64,000 nucleotides of DNA from Archilochus colubris (lineage: Eukaryota; Chordata; Aves; Apodiformes; Trochilidae): the NCBI GenBank assembly GCA_023079485.1, contig CM041092.1, positions 2,613,127-2,677,126 of the forward strand, read 5' to 3'. The position numbers and the translations under genes are program-made. The notes beneath the pieces are model-generated. The model searched no databases, was not told where the DNA came from, and saw only the letters and a list, made by a program, of their open reading frames with translations. Shown piece after piece: positions 12,748 through 23,980 of this stretch; the first letter of the stretch is position 1, and each line of letters begins with the position of its first letter.

Positions 12748-12805
12748 TGTTTATGTTTAATAATATGTTTATATGTTTAATATATGTTTATAGAATGTTT
12801 AATAA
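12748..12805. repeat. ATGTTTA-type low-complexity tract
   Basis: Several near-copies of ATGTTTA and GTTTAATA follow each other, for example ATATGTTTATATGTTTAATA. It is an imperfect AT-rich tandem tract. Confidence 0.7.
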
Positions 12806-15075
12806 TATTGTTTGGGGTCCTGCTATACATGTTATTCTTCCCAAAATCACAGACCTCTGGGTTCACCAGGCTCCCAGTCCCTGCTGGGACTAGAAAGCAG
12901 ACTGTCCAGATAATCAAAAAATATTTTAAAAAACAGTTTAAAACATTCAATTTCAAGCTATCTCCTAGTTTTGGAACCAAGGAAAGATCTAGGTCTGCCT
13001 TCTAAATATCTGAGGCTTTGGGGTTTTGCTAATGCTTAAAAACTCTGAGGTTGAAGTGAGGAAGGTGTAGGTGTCATAAAGCTGTTATGTGACACAGAAG
13101 AATTAGCCTGGAATATCTCAAGAGAATCACAGGCCAGAAGCTGTAGGGTTTCAAAAGCTCTTTGCTTTTTCTCTCTCTGCCTCCTCTGACGTCAGAACAC
13201 CCGGAATTTCTAAATCTTGAAATGAGGAATTAAAGATCAATAAGTGCTGCAGGCATTTGCTGCTGTCTTTGAAACCAGCATGTGTTTTCCATTCCTGTTT
13301 CATGGGGAGGGATGTTTTACCATGAAATTAACCTTTGTTCTGCACAATCCTGTTGTTGTGCAACCTTGATGACTATGAATCAGAGATGCTGGAACCTGAG
13401 CTTGAAATTAGATGTATTTTAAAAAGGAAAAAAAAAAAAAAGGTAAGTAATTACTTCCACATGACACTGAGTTTCCAGAGGAGAGAGGGTGTGGGGGACA
13501 GTTTCTCCATCCTCCTTTTTTTCTTGCAGTTCCCAAGATGAATTACAGGCTAGCTAAAAAGCAGAGAAAAGTAGGGATTTAAAAAGAAAATCTGATTTAT
13601 TTATTTTTCCTCTAATCCAGCAGCACATTAAATGATGCACAGGGAGTGGGAGTAGCACCTCTTTTGGTACCCTCCCAAATCCAGTTCTTCTTTCTGCTCT
13701 AAGTTTTATAAGTTGCTGCTGGAGTGGCACAAATCTCACAAACTCTCTGGTCTGTGGACTGTTCCTCAGCTCCTCAAATAGGATTTTTATCCAGGGATAT
13801 GAGGGGATTAAATGATATAATTATTTTCTATAAGGTGTGCTGCATCTCTGGATGAATTCTGAAATGGAGGCTGCACCCCTGGGTGCTCTCAGGTGCAGTC
13901 TGGTTGGTACCTGGAGGACTTCCAGGGAAAACAGGATGATGTTTCATCAGATTTATGGCCTTCCAGCAGAAGAGGAGGGTGAGAGGGGTTGCTTGGGGTT
14001 ATAGGTAGGATTCAGGCAACAAACCTGTGCCCAATTCATGGTCAGGTGCTGTGTGATGGAATTATCCCACACTGCATGCAAATCAATCAAAAGTCAGAAA
14101 AGTGCCAGCTGGGATTTAGATGTTATCTACGTTTATAAGGTAGCATTTTCAATTTTAAAAGGTTCTAAGCATTCATGTTTTATAAAAGGAGGCAAAACCA
14201 GCCCGGTGAGGATGCAAGTGCAGGGACCATGGAGTTTTCCAGAGGAAAATAACATTTTTCAGACTATAATTTTCCACTCTTTATTTATAAAAAAACCCAG
14301 TACTGCCTCCTCATCACAAAGAGTTTTAAAAAGACTGAAGTGGAAATTATTTTTCTCCAGTGCAATTGAAAGCTTTGCAAGCTTCACCCTAAAATATTTG
14401 TGTTTAAATGGGACAGAGCTACCTGAGCAGGGACTTTTCATTCCTATCATTTTCTAGTCTTTAATACCCAGTATTTAGTCTCTCTGGCAGTAACCTATTT
14501 TGAAGAGGTTAAGTACTCATTAAGATAAGATGGAGCAAAAGATGGAATGGATTGCAAAGGAACATTATCCATAAACTAATTTAGAGCTCAGCCCAGCTTT
14601 GCTCACTCAGTGCACAATAATGATGGGGTTCAAGGTTGCAGCTGAGAACAGATTTGTCAGATCTCTGCACTCTGCCATCATATTTCCTAATGTTAGTTTT
14701 CAAACAGTAAAAATCCCAGTTGAAAAGACTTCCTTCCTTTTGCCTGGAAGCAGAGATGGGCACCCATCCCTGGAGCATTTCTCCTTGCCAAGGAGATTGC
14801 TGCTGGTGGCCCTCGTGTCACCTGCTGTGTGGTCAAGAAAGAACCATTTGGGGATGTGGGTGTCCAGTCAGGGTTTAGTGGGGTTGTTATCACCTCCTCA
14901 GGACTGGGTCATCCATTCTGAATGTTCTCAGCACTTGGAGTGACCAGGTCAGGGTTTCAAATGAGAGCAGTGACGTGGAGCATCCATCACCTCGGTTTGG
15001 AGATCATAGAGGTCACCCTGCATCTCTGAGCTGAGTCTTGCTTGGTATTTCAGCTTTAGATAGTGGTGTGCAAAT

Positions 15076-15106
15076 GTATATATATACATATATATATATA
15101 TGTATA
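15076..15106. repeat. (TA)n microsatellite, interrupted
   Basis: About 31 bases of TA units interrupted by C and G. It lies immediately upstream of the 5' edge of a CR1 fragment. Confidence 0.9.
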
Positions 15107-15110
15107 ATTG

Positions 15111-15537
15111 GAGGCAGGCTGAGAGAATTGTGGAGCCTGGAGAAGAGCAGGTTGCAATGGGGAGACCTTAGAGCACGTTTCAGTGCTTGAAGGGGCTCCA
15201 GGAAAGCTGGGGAGGGACTTGGGACAAGGGCCTGGAGGGATGGGATAAAGAGAGGGCAATGGCTTCAAACTGGAAAAGGAGAAATTTATGTTAGACATCA
15301 GGAAGAAAGTTTTCCCTTCGAGGGTGCTGAACCCCTGGCTCAGGTTCCCAGAGAAGCTGTGGCTGCCCCATCCCTGGCAGTGTTGAAGACTGGATGGGGC
15401 TTGGAGCAGCCTGGGCTGGTGGGAGGTGTCTCTGACCATAGGAATAGATAATTTTGATTTCTAAATTCCCTGTCAATGGGAATAGATAATTTTGAGGCCC
15501 CTTCCACTCCAAACCATTCCATGATTCCATGATACTG
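15111..15537 (+). mobile_element. CR1 LINE fragment, 3' part
   Basis: It starts with a degraded match to the CR1 block around GGCTGAGAGAATTGTGGAGCC and GGGGAGACC. It continues through CAGAGAAGCTGTGGCTGCC and GGATGGGGCTTGGAGCAGCC, and ends with ATTCCATGATTCCATGA tail octamers. The subfamily is shared with 40880-41170 and 59925-60151. Near the end a 17-base segment (GGAATAGATAATTTTGA) occurs twice, at 15441-15457 and 15479-15495, where the usual GGTTGGA block should be. This is an internal duplication of about 38 bases. Confidence 0.92.
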
Positions 15538-18464
15538 CTTAGGTTTAAGGTGTTACTTGGTCATACTTGGCTTTAAACAGGCAAAATATCTGCTTTTCCC
15601 TGTGCCTTCTCATCTGACTGAAGGTGCCTGTCCTAGGGATGATGAGGAGTGTCTGGCAAAACACTCCCTCAGAGGGCTTTTGGATTTTGGAACATGCTTA
15701 CTCCAAGTCTGAATTTGATGTCTCGATCTGCTGCAAGACATCTGTTTGAGGGGATTTTTGGAGAGGGCTGTGAGCTTGCTTCCCATAGTGATGAATGAAG
15801 GGAAAGCAGCTTCCATAGGTGTTTCACTGGCTGAGTTCCTGCTGGAACAATTATTTGAGTGCTTCTGGGATTTCATTGGGATTGTGTAATTAGTGAAGGT
15901 GTCAGAAAAATTTGGGCCAGGGGTGAGTAGGATTTTATCACTTCAGAGCTCAATAAATAAATAAATATCCTGAGGGCTGAGCTTTGGAAGGGGCTGAGAT
16001 GTGGGGGTCTCAGCTGTGGAGGTCACCAGCTTTGGGGTAGCAGCTCAGGGATGTGCTGTGACTCTAAGGCAAAAGGAAAATAATTCAAATGAGAGAGCTG
16101 AGCTGTCTCACTGTACTTTATAATCATCACACATTAAGAATTCACACACTGACAGCTAAAACAGCTCAGCCAAATTGGGACAGCTGGTTATGTGTCCAAC
16201 CCCTGTGATCCTTCCTCCTGTCTCTAGTTCACTTCTTAAAATACAGGTTTACATAACAGGTCACATTTTTTGCAGAAGTTCCTAAATCTTTCTAACTTCT
16301 TGAAGAGGTTTGTAAACTTTCAGAATATCTCCAGATAAATTATGCAGATGGGATGGGTGAGGGATTCATCTGAACTCACACACTGGTGTCCTACTCCTGC
16401 AGTTGTACCCAGGGGGAGTTGATGCAGTCCCAGTGAATCGTTGTGGTTGTTCTTGCAGAACTGGGCCTTGGACTTCATCAAGTTTGGAAAAAATGTAATT
16501 TCTATTCAAAAAGATCAACGAAATTCTCATCTTAGGCTTTTCTGGTTTGCTCCCAGTGCTTCAATTTTCTTTTCTTCAAGTGCATTCATTTTGTTAGCTA
16601 AATGCAACACCTCCTCTGGAATGCCAAGCAGAGGGGAATACTGCAGCACGTTTTAATCTTTAAAACAAAATAATTGCTTTAAAAATAGTCCTATATTCCT
16701 TCATTTTATGATGTGCTCTCTTTAGACTTGATAATCATCCTTTCTTGTACTTCAGCTGCCTTCCCTCCCCACACCCACTCTCTCCTATCCCCTGAAATTC
16801 TGGGGGAATGGTAGAGATGTCAGCAGCTTGATTTCCAACACTGGCACAGGCATCCACAGGCTTTGGGGGGAGGGGTTTTTAACATTTTCCAAGAAAATCT
16901 CCATGTGTTTCAGAAGCTTTTTGCTCTCTGCAGCCATGATCTCTGGTGACCACATGAGTTTGCAGCTCCTGGAGCAAGCTGGTGGAGCACATGCATAGGA
17001 TTGACCATTTTTTGGTTTATTTCAGGTGCTTTAGTAAAGGATATTTTGTTGTTTTTTTTAAAAAAAAACCCCACATATTTAGTTTGGGTGCAGAGGGGTG
17101 GGGGGTTAGGAATTAAAGGGACATGAAACACCCTGAAGGAGGTGAGCAGTTCAGAAAAATGAATTTTTTTTTGGCTTCAGCCAAGCTGACAGGTTAGACC
17201 TAAAGTGGCTTTCTGAAGCATAGCTCAGGAATGACAAATGATGAAAGCAGGTGGAAACAAATCTTTCCAGCTGCTGCAGCCCAGATGAAGTTGGAAGTTG
17301 TCTGAGCTCAGCAGGTTCCTACATGTTACATGCAAAGCAGTTGCTTGTTCAGATTGCAGTGTTGAAAAGCCTGTGTTTTCCTAAGGCTTTTTTTTAATGA
17401 AAAATCAGATTGTTCCTTTTTTTGTTTATTTTATTATTTATTTATTTTTTAGATATTTTTCAATGTTCCTTAGTTATCTGAGAGGTCACTGTAATGCTGA
17501 GGCAATTCAGAAATAGATGAGGCCCACTTAGAAAATCTGTTTTCAGGGAGCTAAAGGCTTTTGTTTCAATACAAACGATTTTTGCAGGGGGAATTCATTC
17601 TTTACATACTGTTCTTTGCTGTGGATCTGCCAACTTATGAGTAAACAAAACACTTAATGCACTTTTCTCTGCATGACCCGATGAGGATGTTGTCCCAAGT
17701 TGGAAAGTTAAAGCTTCTAGGCTGGATGAAAATGGTGCCTGGTTCTTGGTAAAACCCCATGAAAGAGCAGATTGTGCAACAGTTCTTGAAAGAAATAAAA
17801 GAGGGAGGGGAAGAAATAATTCTTCTGTCTATTTGCTTCAAGAGAATGAGTGCTGGGAATGACCTGATTAGCATGTATATTTTCAAGCCATTTTTCTAGG
17901 AAAATGTTTCCATCCCATTCCAGAGCATCACAATCCAAAAGAAGGCTGAGAGGAAGGTGCTGGAAAGTGTGACTCCTATTAATTCAGAATTATAAGAAAA
18001 ATTGAGAATAATTTAGGTTCATTATTAGGGTTTTTAAATTTTATTTTATGTAGTTTCTGGCCTGGTTTTAATTCTGGTGCAGGGAGAAGGAAAGCTGGGA
18101 AACCTTCCCTTGTTTTCCCATCCACCTCTCCCTGCACAGAGGCTCCATGGAGCCCGTTCCCTTTCCTCTGTGCAGGGATCACCCCTGCTGATGCCTCCCA
18201 GTGTGAATTTGGTGGTGATTCAAGCATTGCAGAACAATTTTTTTTTCTCCCTCAAAAATCAGAGAAACCCAGAGAGAGAATGCTGAGAGGCCAGGTAGTT
18301 TTCATCCCTCTCCATTTCTTACCATTTGCAGTCACCTGAAGGCTTCCTCTGAAAATATTTTGTGGGTAATTCCAGCTGTTAAAGATATTATAGAAACTCC
18401 CAGAATCTGATTTTTTTTTTTTTTTAGGGGGGTGGTGTTTGATCTTCAAAGAAAGAAGTAAATA
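15538..18464. other. Gene-free sequence with one exon-like block
   Basis: No established gene was seen. It includes the minus-strand exon-like block at 16527-16640, described separately. It also has an AATA-rich tract at 15951-15966, T-rich low-complexity sequence near 17398-17450, and a T run at about 18411-18425. Confidence 0.5.
16527..16640 (-). other. Candidate terminal coding exon, unrecognised
   Basis: Reading on the minus strand, a CTGCAG that could act as a splice acceptor is followed by 37 open codons and a TGA (16527-16529). The peptide includes IPEEVLHLANKMNALEEKK, a Glu/Lys/Leu-rich stretch that looks like an amphipathic helix and is unlike the low-complexity peptides typical of chance frames here. 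Against it: an in-frame stop lies four codons upstream of the presumed exon, the polypyrimidine tract before the CAG is poor, and no partner exon was located. I do not recognise the protein. It may be a real last exon, a decayed exon or chance. Confidence 0.22.
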
Positions 18465-19213
18465 CCATTCAGAGAGACTTAGACAGGCTGGAGAGTTGGG
18501 CAGAGAGAAACATGATGAAATTCAACAAGGGGAAGTGTAGAGTCTTGCATTTGGGGAAGAACAACCCGATGTCCCAGTATAGGTTGGGGGCTGACCTGCT
18601 GGAGAGCAGTGTAGGTGAAAGAGACCTGGGGGTCCTGGTAGACAAGAGGATGACCATGAGCCAGCAATGTGCCCTTGTGGCCAAGAAGGCCAATGGCATC
18701 CTGGGGTGCATTAGAAAGGGTGTGGTTAGTAGGTCAAGAGAGGTTCTCCTCCCCCTCTATTCTGCATTGGTGAGGCCGCACCTGGAGTATTGTGTCCAGT
18801 TCTGGGCCCCTCAGTTCAAGAAGGACAGGGAAGTGCTTGAAAGAGTCCAGCGCAGAGCTACTAAGATGATTAAGGGAGTGGAACATCTCCCTTATGAGGA
18901 AAGGCTGAGGGAGCTGGGTCTCTTTAGTTTGGAGAAAAGGAGACTGAGGGGTGACCTCATCAATGTTTTCAAATATGTAAGGGGTGAGTGTCAGGGAGAT
19001 GGAGTTAGGCTCTTCTCAGTGGTGACCAGTGATAGGACAAGGGGTAATGGGTGTAAATTGGAGCACAGGAGGTTCAAGTTGAATATTCAAAAAAATTTTT
19101 TTCCTGTAAGGGTGACAGAGCCCTGGAACAGGCTGCCCAGGGGGGTCGTGGAGTCTCCTTCACTGGAGACATTCAAAACCCGCCTGGACACGTTCCTATG
19201 CGAAGTACTCTAG
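18465..19213 (+). pseudogene. CR1 ORF2 C-terminal fragment, frame intact
   Basis: This is the C-terminal part of the CR1 ORF2 protein (endonuclease plus reverse transcriptase). The frame is open from the 5' truncation to the natural stop; the first Met gives 233 residues. Visible landmarks in order are [56 protein letters not shown] and the terminal [20 protein letters not shown]. The endonuclease domain, most of the palm including the FADD catalytic box, and ORF1 are absent, so it cannot catalyse its own movement. There is no sign of a promoter. The uninterrupted frame indicates recent insertion rather than selection. It differs from the 3258-3821 copy at only about four aligned residues (S/P, Y/C, R/C, P/T). 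Confidence 0.93.
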
Positions 19214-19302
19214 GTGGCCCTGCTCTGGCAGGGGGGGTTGGACTAGATGATCTTTCGAGGTCCCTTCCAACCCCAAGGATTCTATGATTCTATGATTCTA
19301 TG
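18465..19302 (+). mobile_element. CR1 LINE copy, 5'-truncated, young-looking
   Basis: It begins at CCATTCAGAGAGACTTAG, where similarity to the copy at 3172-4065 starts, and ends with CTATGATTCTATGATTC-type tail octamers. It holds the last quarter or so of ORF2, the short 3' UTR (TGGCCCTGCTCTGGCAGGGG, then GGACTAGATGATC) and the octamer tail. It is nearly identical to the minus-strand copy 14.4 kb away. No target-site duplication is evident, as is usual for CR1. Confidence 0.96.
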
Positions 19303-20160
19303 AAATAATGTTTCATTTTTCATGTTATAAGGAGTCTTGAGTTTTTCAAGGAATTTTTTTTTCCTTTTCTGAGCAGAGAAGTTGAAGCTAAAGGGTTGTG
19401 AAAAGCTACTCCCTAAAGCTACTGTACTTTAAAAAGTGTGACCCTGAGTTCTGGAGATCCTAGAGGCAGCTTTAAGTATATAAAACATTTTTCATACTAA
19501 AAGACTGTACAGGGAGCACAGCTAAGATTGCAGTCAACTTTTGCTAAAATGCAACTAATCTGTTTTTCTGATGCAATAAATACATGAAGTGCATACATCA
19601 TGATAGGCTGGAGTTTCCTCCATGGTCATTCTTGAGCCTGAGTATCTAAAAGCCAAATATTTCAGGTGGGAAAGTGCTGGATCAAGTCCTGACTGTGTGT
19701 AGGTTACTGGAGAGTTACTCCCATTTTACTAAGTACACAAGAGAGCAGCATAGGTGTAAAGAATTGTGTTGAAAAAAGAGGCTGCTTGTGGGCTTCTGTA
19801 GTTCAGAGTAGAAATAAAAATAAAAATAGTAAACATATAGTAAACAATAAAAACAGTAAAATAGATGTAAAGAGTTAGGGCTGGCCCTAAGGACCACGGT
19901 GGAGAGCCTTGTCTGACTTCTCAGACACTTTTTGGAGCAGAATCAGAAAAAAGCCCCAAAATATGAGGAAGAAAGTCAGTTTTCTCTCCCCTTATTAGGA
20001 GATTCCCCTCAGCCACAGGTTTGTATTGGGATTTTTTTTTTTTTTTTTGGTTCCTGTACTTTGTTATGTGCACAAGTTTACAGAAAGGGGAACTTCTATG
20101 TTCAACAATGCACATTGAACCTTTGGATGTCTTAAAATCTGGCTTTTTAAAGCAAATGGC
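19303..20160. other. Gene-free sequence between two CR1 copies
   Basis: Only unique AT-rich sequence, an AAATA-rich tract at about 19812-19862 and a T run at 20032-20048 were seen. Confidence 0.6.
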
Positions 20161-20494
20161 TCTCTACAACTACCTGAAAGGAGTTGTAGCCAGGTGGGGG
20201 TTGGGCTCCTTTCCCAGGCAACTCTCAGCAAGACAAGAGGGCAGGGTCTCAAGTTGTGCCAGGGGAGGTTTAGGTTGGAGATGAGAAAGAATTTCTTTCT
20301 GGAGAGGGTGATCAGGCATTGGAATGGGCTGCCCAGGGAAATGGTGGATTCTCTGTCCCTGGAGATATTTAAAAAGAGCCTGGATGTGGCACTCAGTGCC
20401 ATAGTCTAGTAACTGCAACGGTGGTTCAAGGGTTGGACTCGATGATCTCTGAGGTCCCTTCCAACCCAGCCAATTCTATGATTCTATGATTCTA
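20161..20494 (+). mobile_element. CR1 LINE fragment, 3' end
   Basis: The frame equivalent to LYNYLKG...[10 protein letters not shown] is recognisable, followed by the ORF2 end ([31 protein letters not shown]). Then come the block GGTTGGACTCGATGATCTC and tail octamers. It belongs to the same subfamily as the minus-strand copies at 34587 and 37142 and as the tail at 47341. It is 5'-truncated. Confidence 0.95.
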
Positions 20495-21337
20495 AATTTG
20501 CTGCAGTCCTCCTGGAGTACTCACTTTGGGATAATTGAAGGCATTAAGGTCCATAGAGTCCTGAGATCCTCAAGAGAACAAACCCTGAAGGGCAGAGATC
20601 TCCCCTCGACAGCAAGAGAAGCAGAGCACAAGCAGACAAAAAAAAAAAAATAGAGCTGAACTGCTTTAAAATCTCCCAGCTCACCATGAGGTCATCTTAC
20701 TGCCTCTTTAGGAGCTGCTTTGCCATAAAAATGTGACTTCAAGGTGCCAAGAGCCCTTAATTTCAGGGCTGCCCTACTTTCCTGTCTTGCTTGGCTCTGG
20801 TCACAGATCCCAGTTAAACTTTTTTGCTCAGATGGCAAAAAAAATGAATGAAAAATATACTAAAATCTATTTCTAAGGGTTTTTTTTTTAATGTCATCAA
20901 GCTTTAGGTGGAATCAGGCCAGCCTTGACACTTAGTGCCTTGACCAGTCATGACCACAGGTCGTATAGGGGCATTTTTCTCTTGGAAGGAATATTTATTT
21001 CTCTCTAAGTGGTCTGAAAAGATGCAGATTACAAGGATCAAGGCAGAATCCTGTCAACTGTTTCTGCAGGTGGTCACTTGCAGTGAAATCCAGGATCCAC
21101 AGGACATGTCTATGGATTGTGCACTTTGTACATCCGAAATACTGTAGAAAAAGTCAATTTTCTTTTTTTTTCCCAGGATAAACTCTTCTCAGTGTCAGCC
21201 TGACATAAGCAAAGCCAAAGGAACTGAGCTGAGCAATTAAAGCACTTTGCAGGGTCAGAAAAATAAACAGCCTGAGATGAGAACAACCACTGTACTCCTT
21301 GTAGATCTCAGAGCTATGAGATGACAACAACAACCAG

Positions 21338-21377
21338 AAAAATAAAATAAAATAAATAAATTAAAAAAAAAAAAAAA
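21338..21377. repeat. (AAAAT)n / poly-A tract
   Basis: AAATA-type units followed by 15 A. No retroposed sequence is recognisable on its 5' side. Confidence 0.9.
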
Positions 21378-23920
21378 GGCAAGAGGAGAGTTCAACGTCA
21401 AACTGGCAGACTCTCCAGTGTCATCTGTAAAATGATATCATCTGCCAGAAAGCCTCCTGCCAATTCATACATTTTTTTGCATTCACAAGTTACAAGTGTG
21501 CAGCTGTGAGGCTATTGAATTTCATGACTGTACATTTGCAGCTTGTGAATTTGTCAGGAGGCATTTCCATCCTGGTAATATTTGTGGAGAGCTGTGCTGT
21601 GTGGATTGCCTCTCTATTAGCTATGCTTTGGGCAGTCTGCAAATGTTAATCAGACAATCTCTGCTGGCCCAGAGTAAAAGGATCCCAGACACACTCTTTT
21701 CTTACTGCTTTGCATTGATATTTCTTGATTTTCCAGAGTTCTTCATCCTTGGGAAAAGGAGTGGAATGCTTCTACTGAAATAGGGGAATGTCATCCACTC
21801 GTCTCATCATCATTATTTTCTATTCTTTGCTTTTAGTGTTTAGCAAAACCTCACCCCCCAACATGCAATAGCAGGATGCCAGAATCTTTTTTGGCTATTA
21901 TACAATTGATTTTTAATTATTATTTTTTTTAATTTAAATTTTTATAACTTTGTTAACAGCAGTGATGTTTTTATGTACATTAATTTGTTTGCATCTTTAG
22001 TCCATTGAAAAGTAAGGAATAGTTTCTTTCCTAAATGGAGGAAGCAAAAGTGTCTGTTTAAAGTAGTCTGCTTCAGACCATGTACTAAATCCCATTTATA
22101 GCAATAGTCTATAAATGCATCTCTCTAAAACGAAATATTCTAGAAATTCTGAGCAAAACTGCGCCTTAAAGGGGCAGTTCTGAAGTAAAGGGATATCTGT
22201 GTGGAAGAAGGGGAGACCTAAGGAAAGAAAAAAAAAAAAAAAGCTTTTTCATTTGGAGTTCACTTTGTAATATCTGGGCAGCACATTTTGCAGTGGGAAC
22301 TCTGCCAAAAGCCTGGCTTGTAGTAAATAAACAGTTTGAGGAAAAGCTGGCTGAAAAAAGATGACTAGCCAAGTAGGAGCTTGAAGGTCCAGTTATTAAT
22401 TTATTTAACAAAATTAACACTTTCATTCCCTCCTTGTCTTTGGCACATAAACCTACATGGTTGGAAAATGACAAGTTTGGAATCAGAATTTCATTAAACA
22501 ATGTCCTGCTCTGGCTCCAAATTCCAGCAATTCCTGCTCTGAAATGTGGTCTGAGAAAAACCCTCATCTCCCCAAGAGAAAGCAGCAGATCCCAGGGCTG
22601 TCTCTTCCTAAAATCCAACCTTCCCCCCATCCTGTGCCATGTGGGATTACTCCAGTTATTCCCACATTATTCCATTTGAGGGACACCTGGGGACTTTTTA
22701 GCTTCCTGTGGTCACATCTTGACCAGGATCAGACACCAAATGTCAATTATGCTCAGTGGATGGTGGAGATCCCAATGGTGTCACACGGTTGGGAGGAGGC
22801 CACCACCTCCTCTGGTTTCCTTTCTGGGCTAGATAAAGAGCAATAAAACCCTCTCAGTTTGGCCAAACTGTGCCTTAAGGACGTATATCCCACCTGGCCA
22901 AGCTCCTTGTGCAATAAATTTTGGGATTTCTTTGTTTTCCTCATCACATCCTTGGGGCTGCTCAGTACAAAGCTTCTCCCAGGGTTGTCTCCAAGGATCC
23001 TCCACAGTCCCTGGAGAAGAAGGAATGAATTTTCAGGTGGGTTTTCCCCATCTGGCACAACACGTGGCTGCTGGAGCACTTTGCTGGGATTATTTATCCC
23101 TTGTGGATGTCTCTGCAGTGCTGAGGAATCCCAGAGCCTCCCAAAACTCTTTGCCACAGCCAGCCCAGGTGCAGCTCCTTTATGTTTGTACCATGGAGGT
23201 GAATCTTACATCACTTTCCTCACCACCTAAAGATGATGCTAAAAGTCTTTTGCTGGCCATAAGTAAATAAATAAACAAGCTGTAGAGTTAGTTCTAGGAC
23301 TTGTGGCATCTTGCTTTTCCTTAGCCAGCAGTGTAAGCAAACAAAGCAGTCTTTTTTTCCCCCACTACTTCTGCAAAGCCCTGCCAATTGATAATGCAGT
23401 AGTAATATTAACCACACGCCTGTTCAAAAAATGTGAGACATACTTTTGGGTCTTTGAGATTAGTTCCTCTGAAGTGCTTTTTCTTCGGCTGCCTGAAAAG
23501 GTTTTTGGCTCCACTTCAGTCTGGTAAGAAGACAGCTGCTCAACTTCTGACACAAATGAAGAAAATTGATCGTTTGCCATCTCCAAAATTCCCTTTTTCC
23601 TGGCAGGCACTACTAGACTGAGTGCTAGAAGGAATTCAAAGTTTCAGGCTTTTTCTTTTTTTAAACATTAGTTGGGGCAAGGTTTGGATTTGCCTCTGCT
23701 CTGGGACTCCTTCTGATACCATTCACCCCTTTTCATAAAGCCTGAGTCTCTGGAACAGAACTGAATAACATGAATACTGACACTGCTTTTGCTCTCTTAG
23801 CTGCTGGTGTGTGCTGAATTATCATTAGTGTGGTTTTGAATAATGTCTTAGCAATTTATTTGTCTCTCCTTGTCGTGGAAATGCAGGAGAGAAACCCCAA
23901 GGAGGGTCCCTGTAAGGATG

Positions 23921-23980
23921 GATCTTCTTGGGGTCTTTCTGTAAATCTTGGGTCCTCCTGGGGTATTTCTTGCAGAAGAG
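23921..23980. repeat. Imperfect 30-bp tandem duplication
   Basis: GATCTTCTTGGGGTCTTTCT at 23921 and GGTCCTCCTGGGGTATTTCT at 23951 are offset by exactly 30 bases and followed by similar sequence. There are two diverged copies. Confidence 0.6.

Larger units (their letters stand above)
9001..15110. other. Gene-free sequence, no transposon recognised
   Basis: The stretch 9170-9620 is GC-richer than its surroundings and has overlapping open frames on both strands (100, 124 and 133 codons). They show no homology or motif I recognise and look like shadows of low stop-codon density. A (GT)n tract lies at 11538-11555 and an ATGTTTA-type AT-rich tract at 12748-12805. An octamer-type ATGCAAAT site lies near 14076 next to CAATCAA. 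Nothing else can be named. Confidence 0.55.

Noticed and set aside
13335..13541. Open frame with an AAAG|GTAAGTAA donor-like end
   Set aside because: The sequence before the donor is a poly-A run coding for Lys, and there is no good acceptor. Probably chance.
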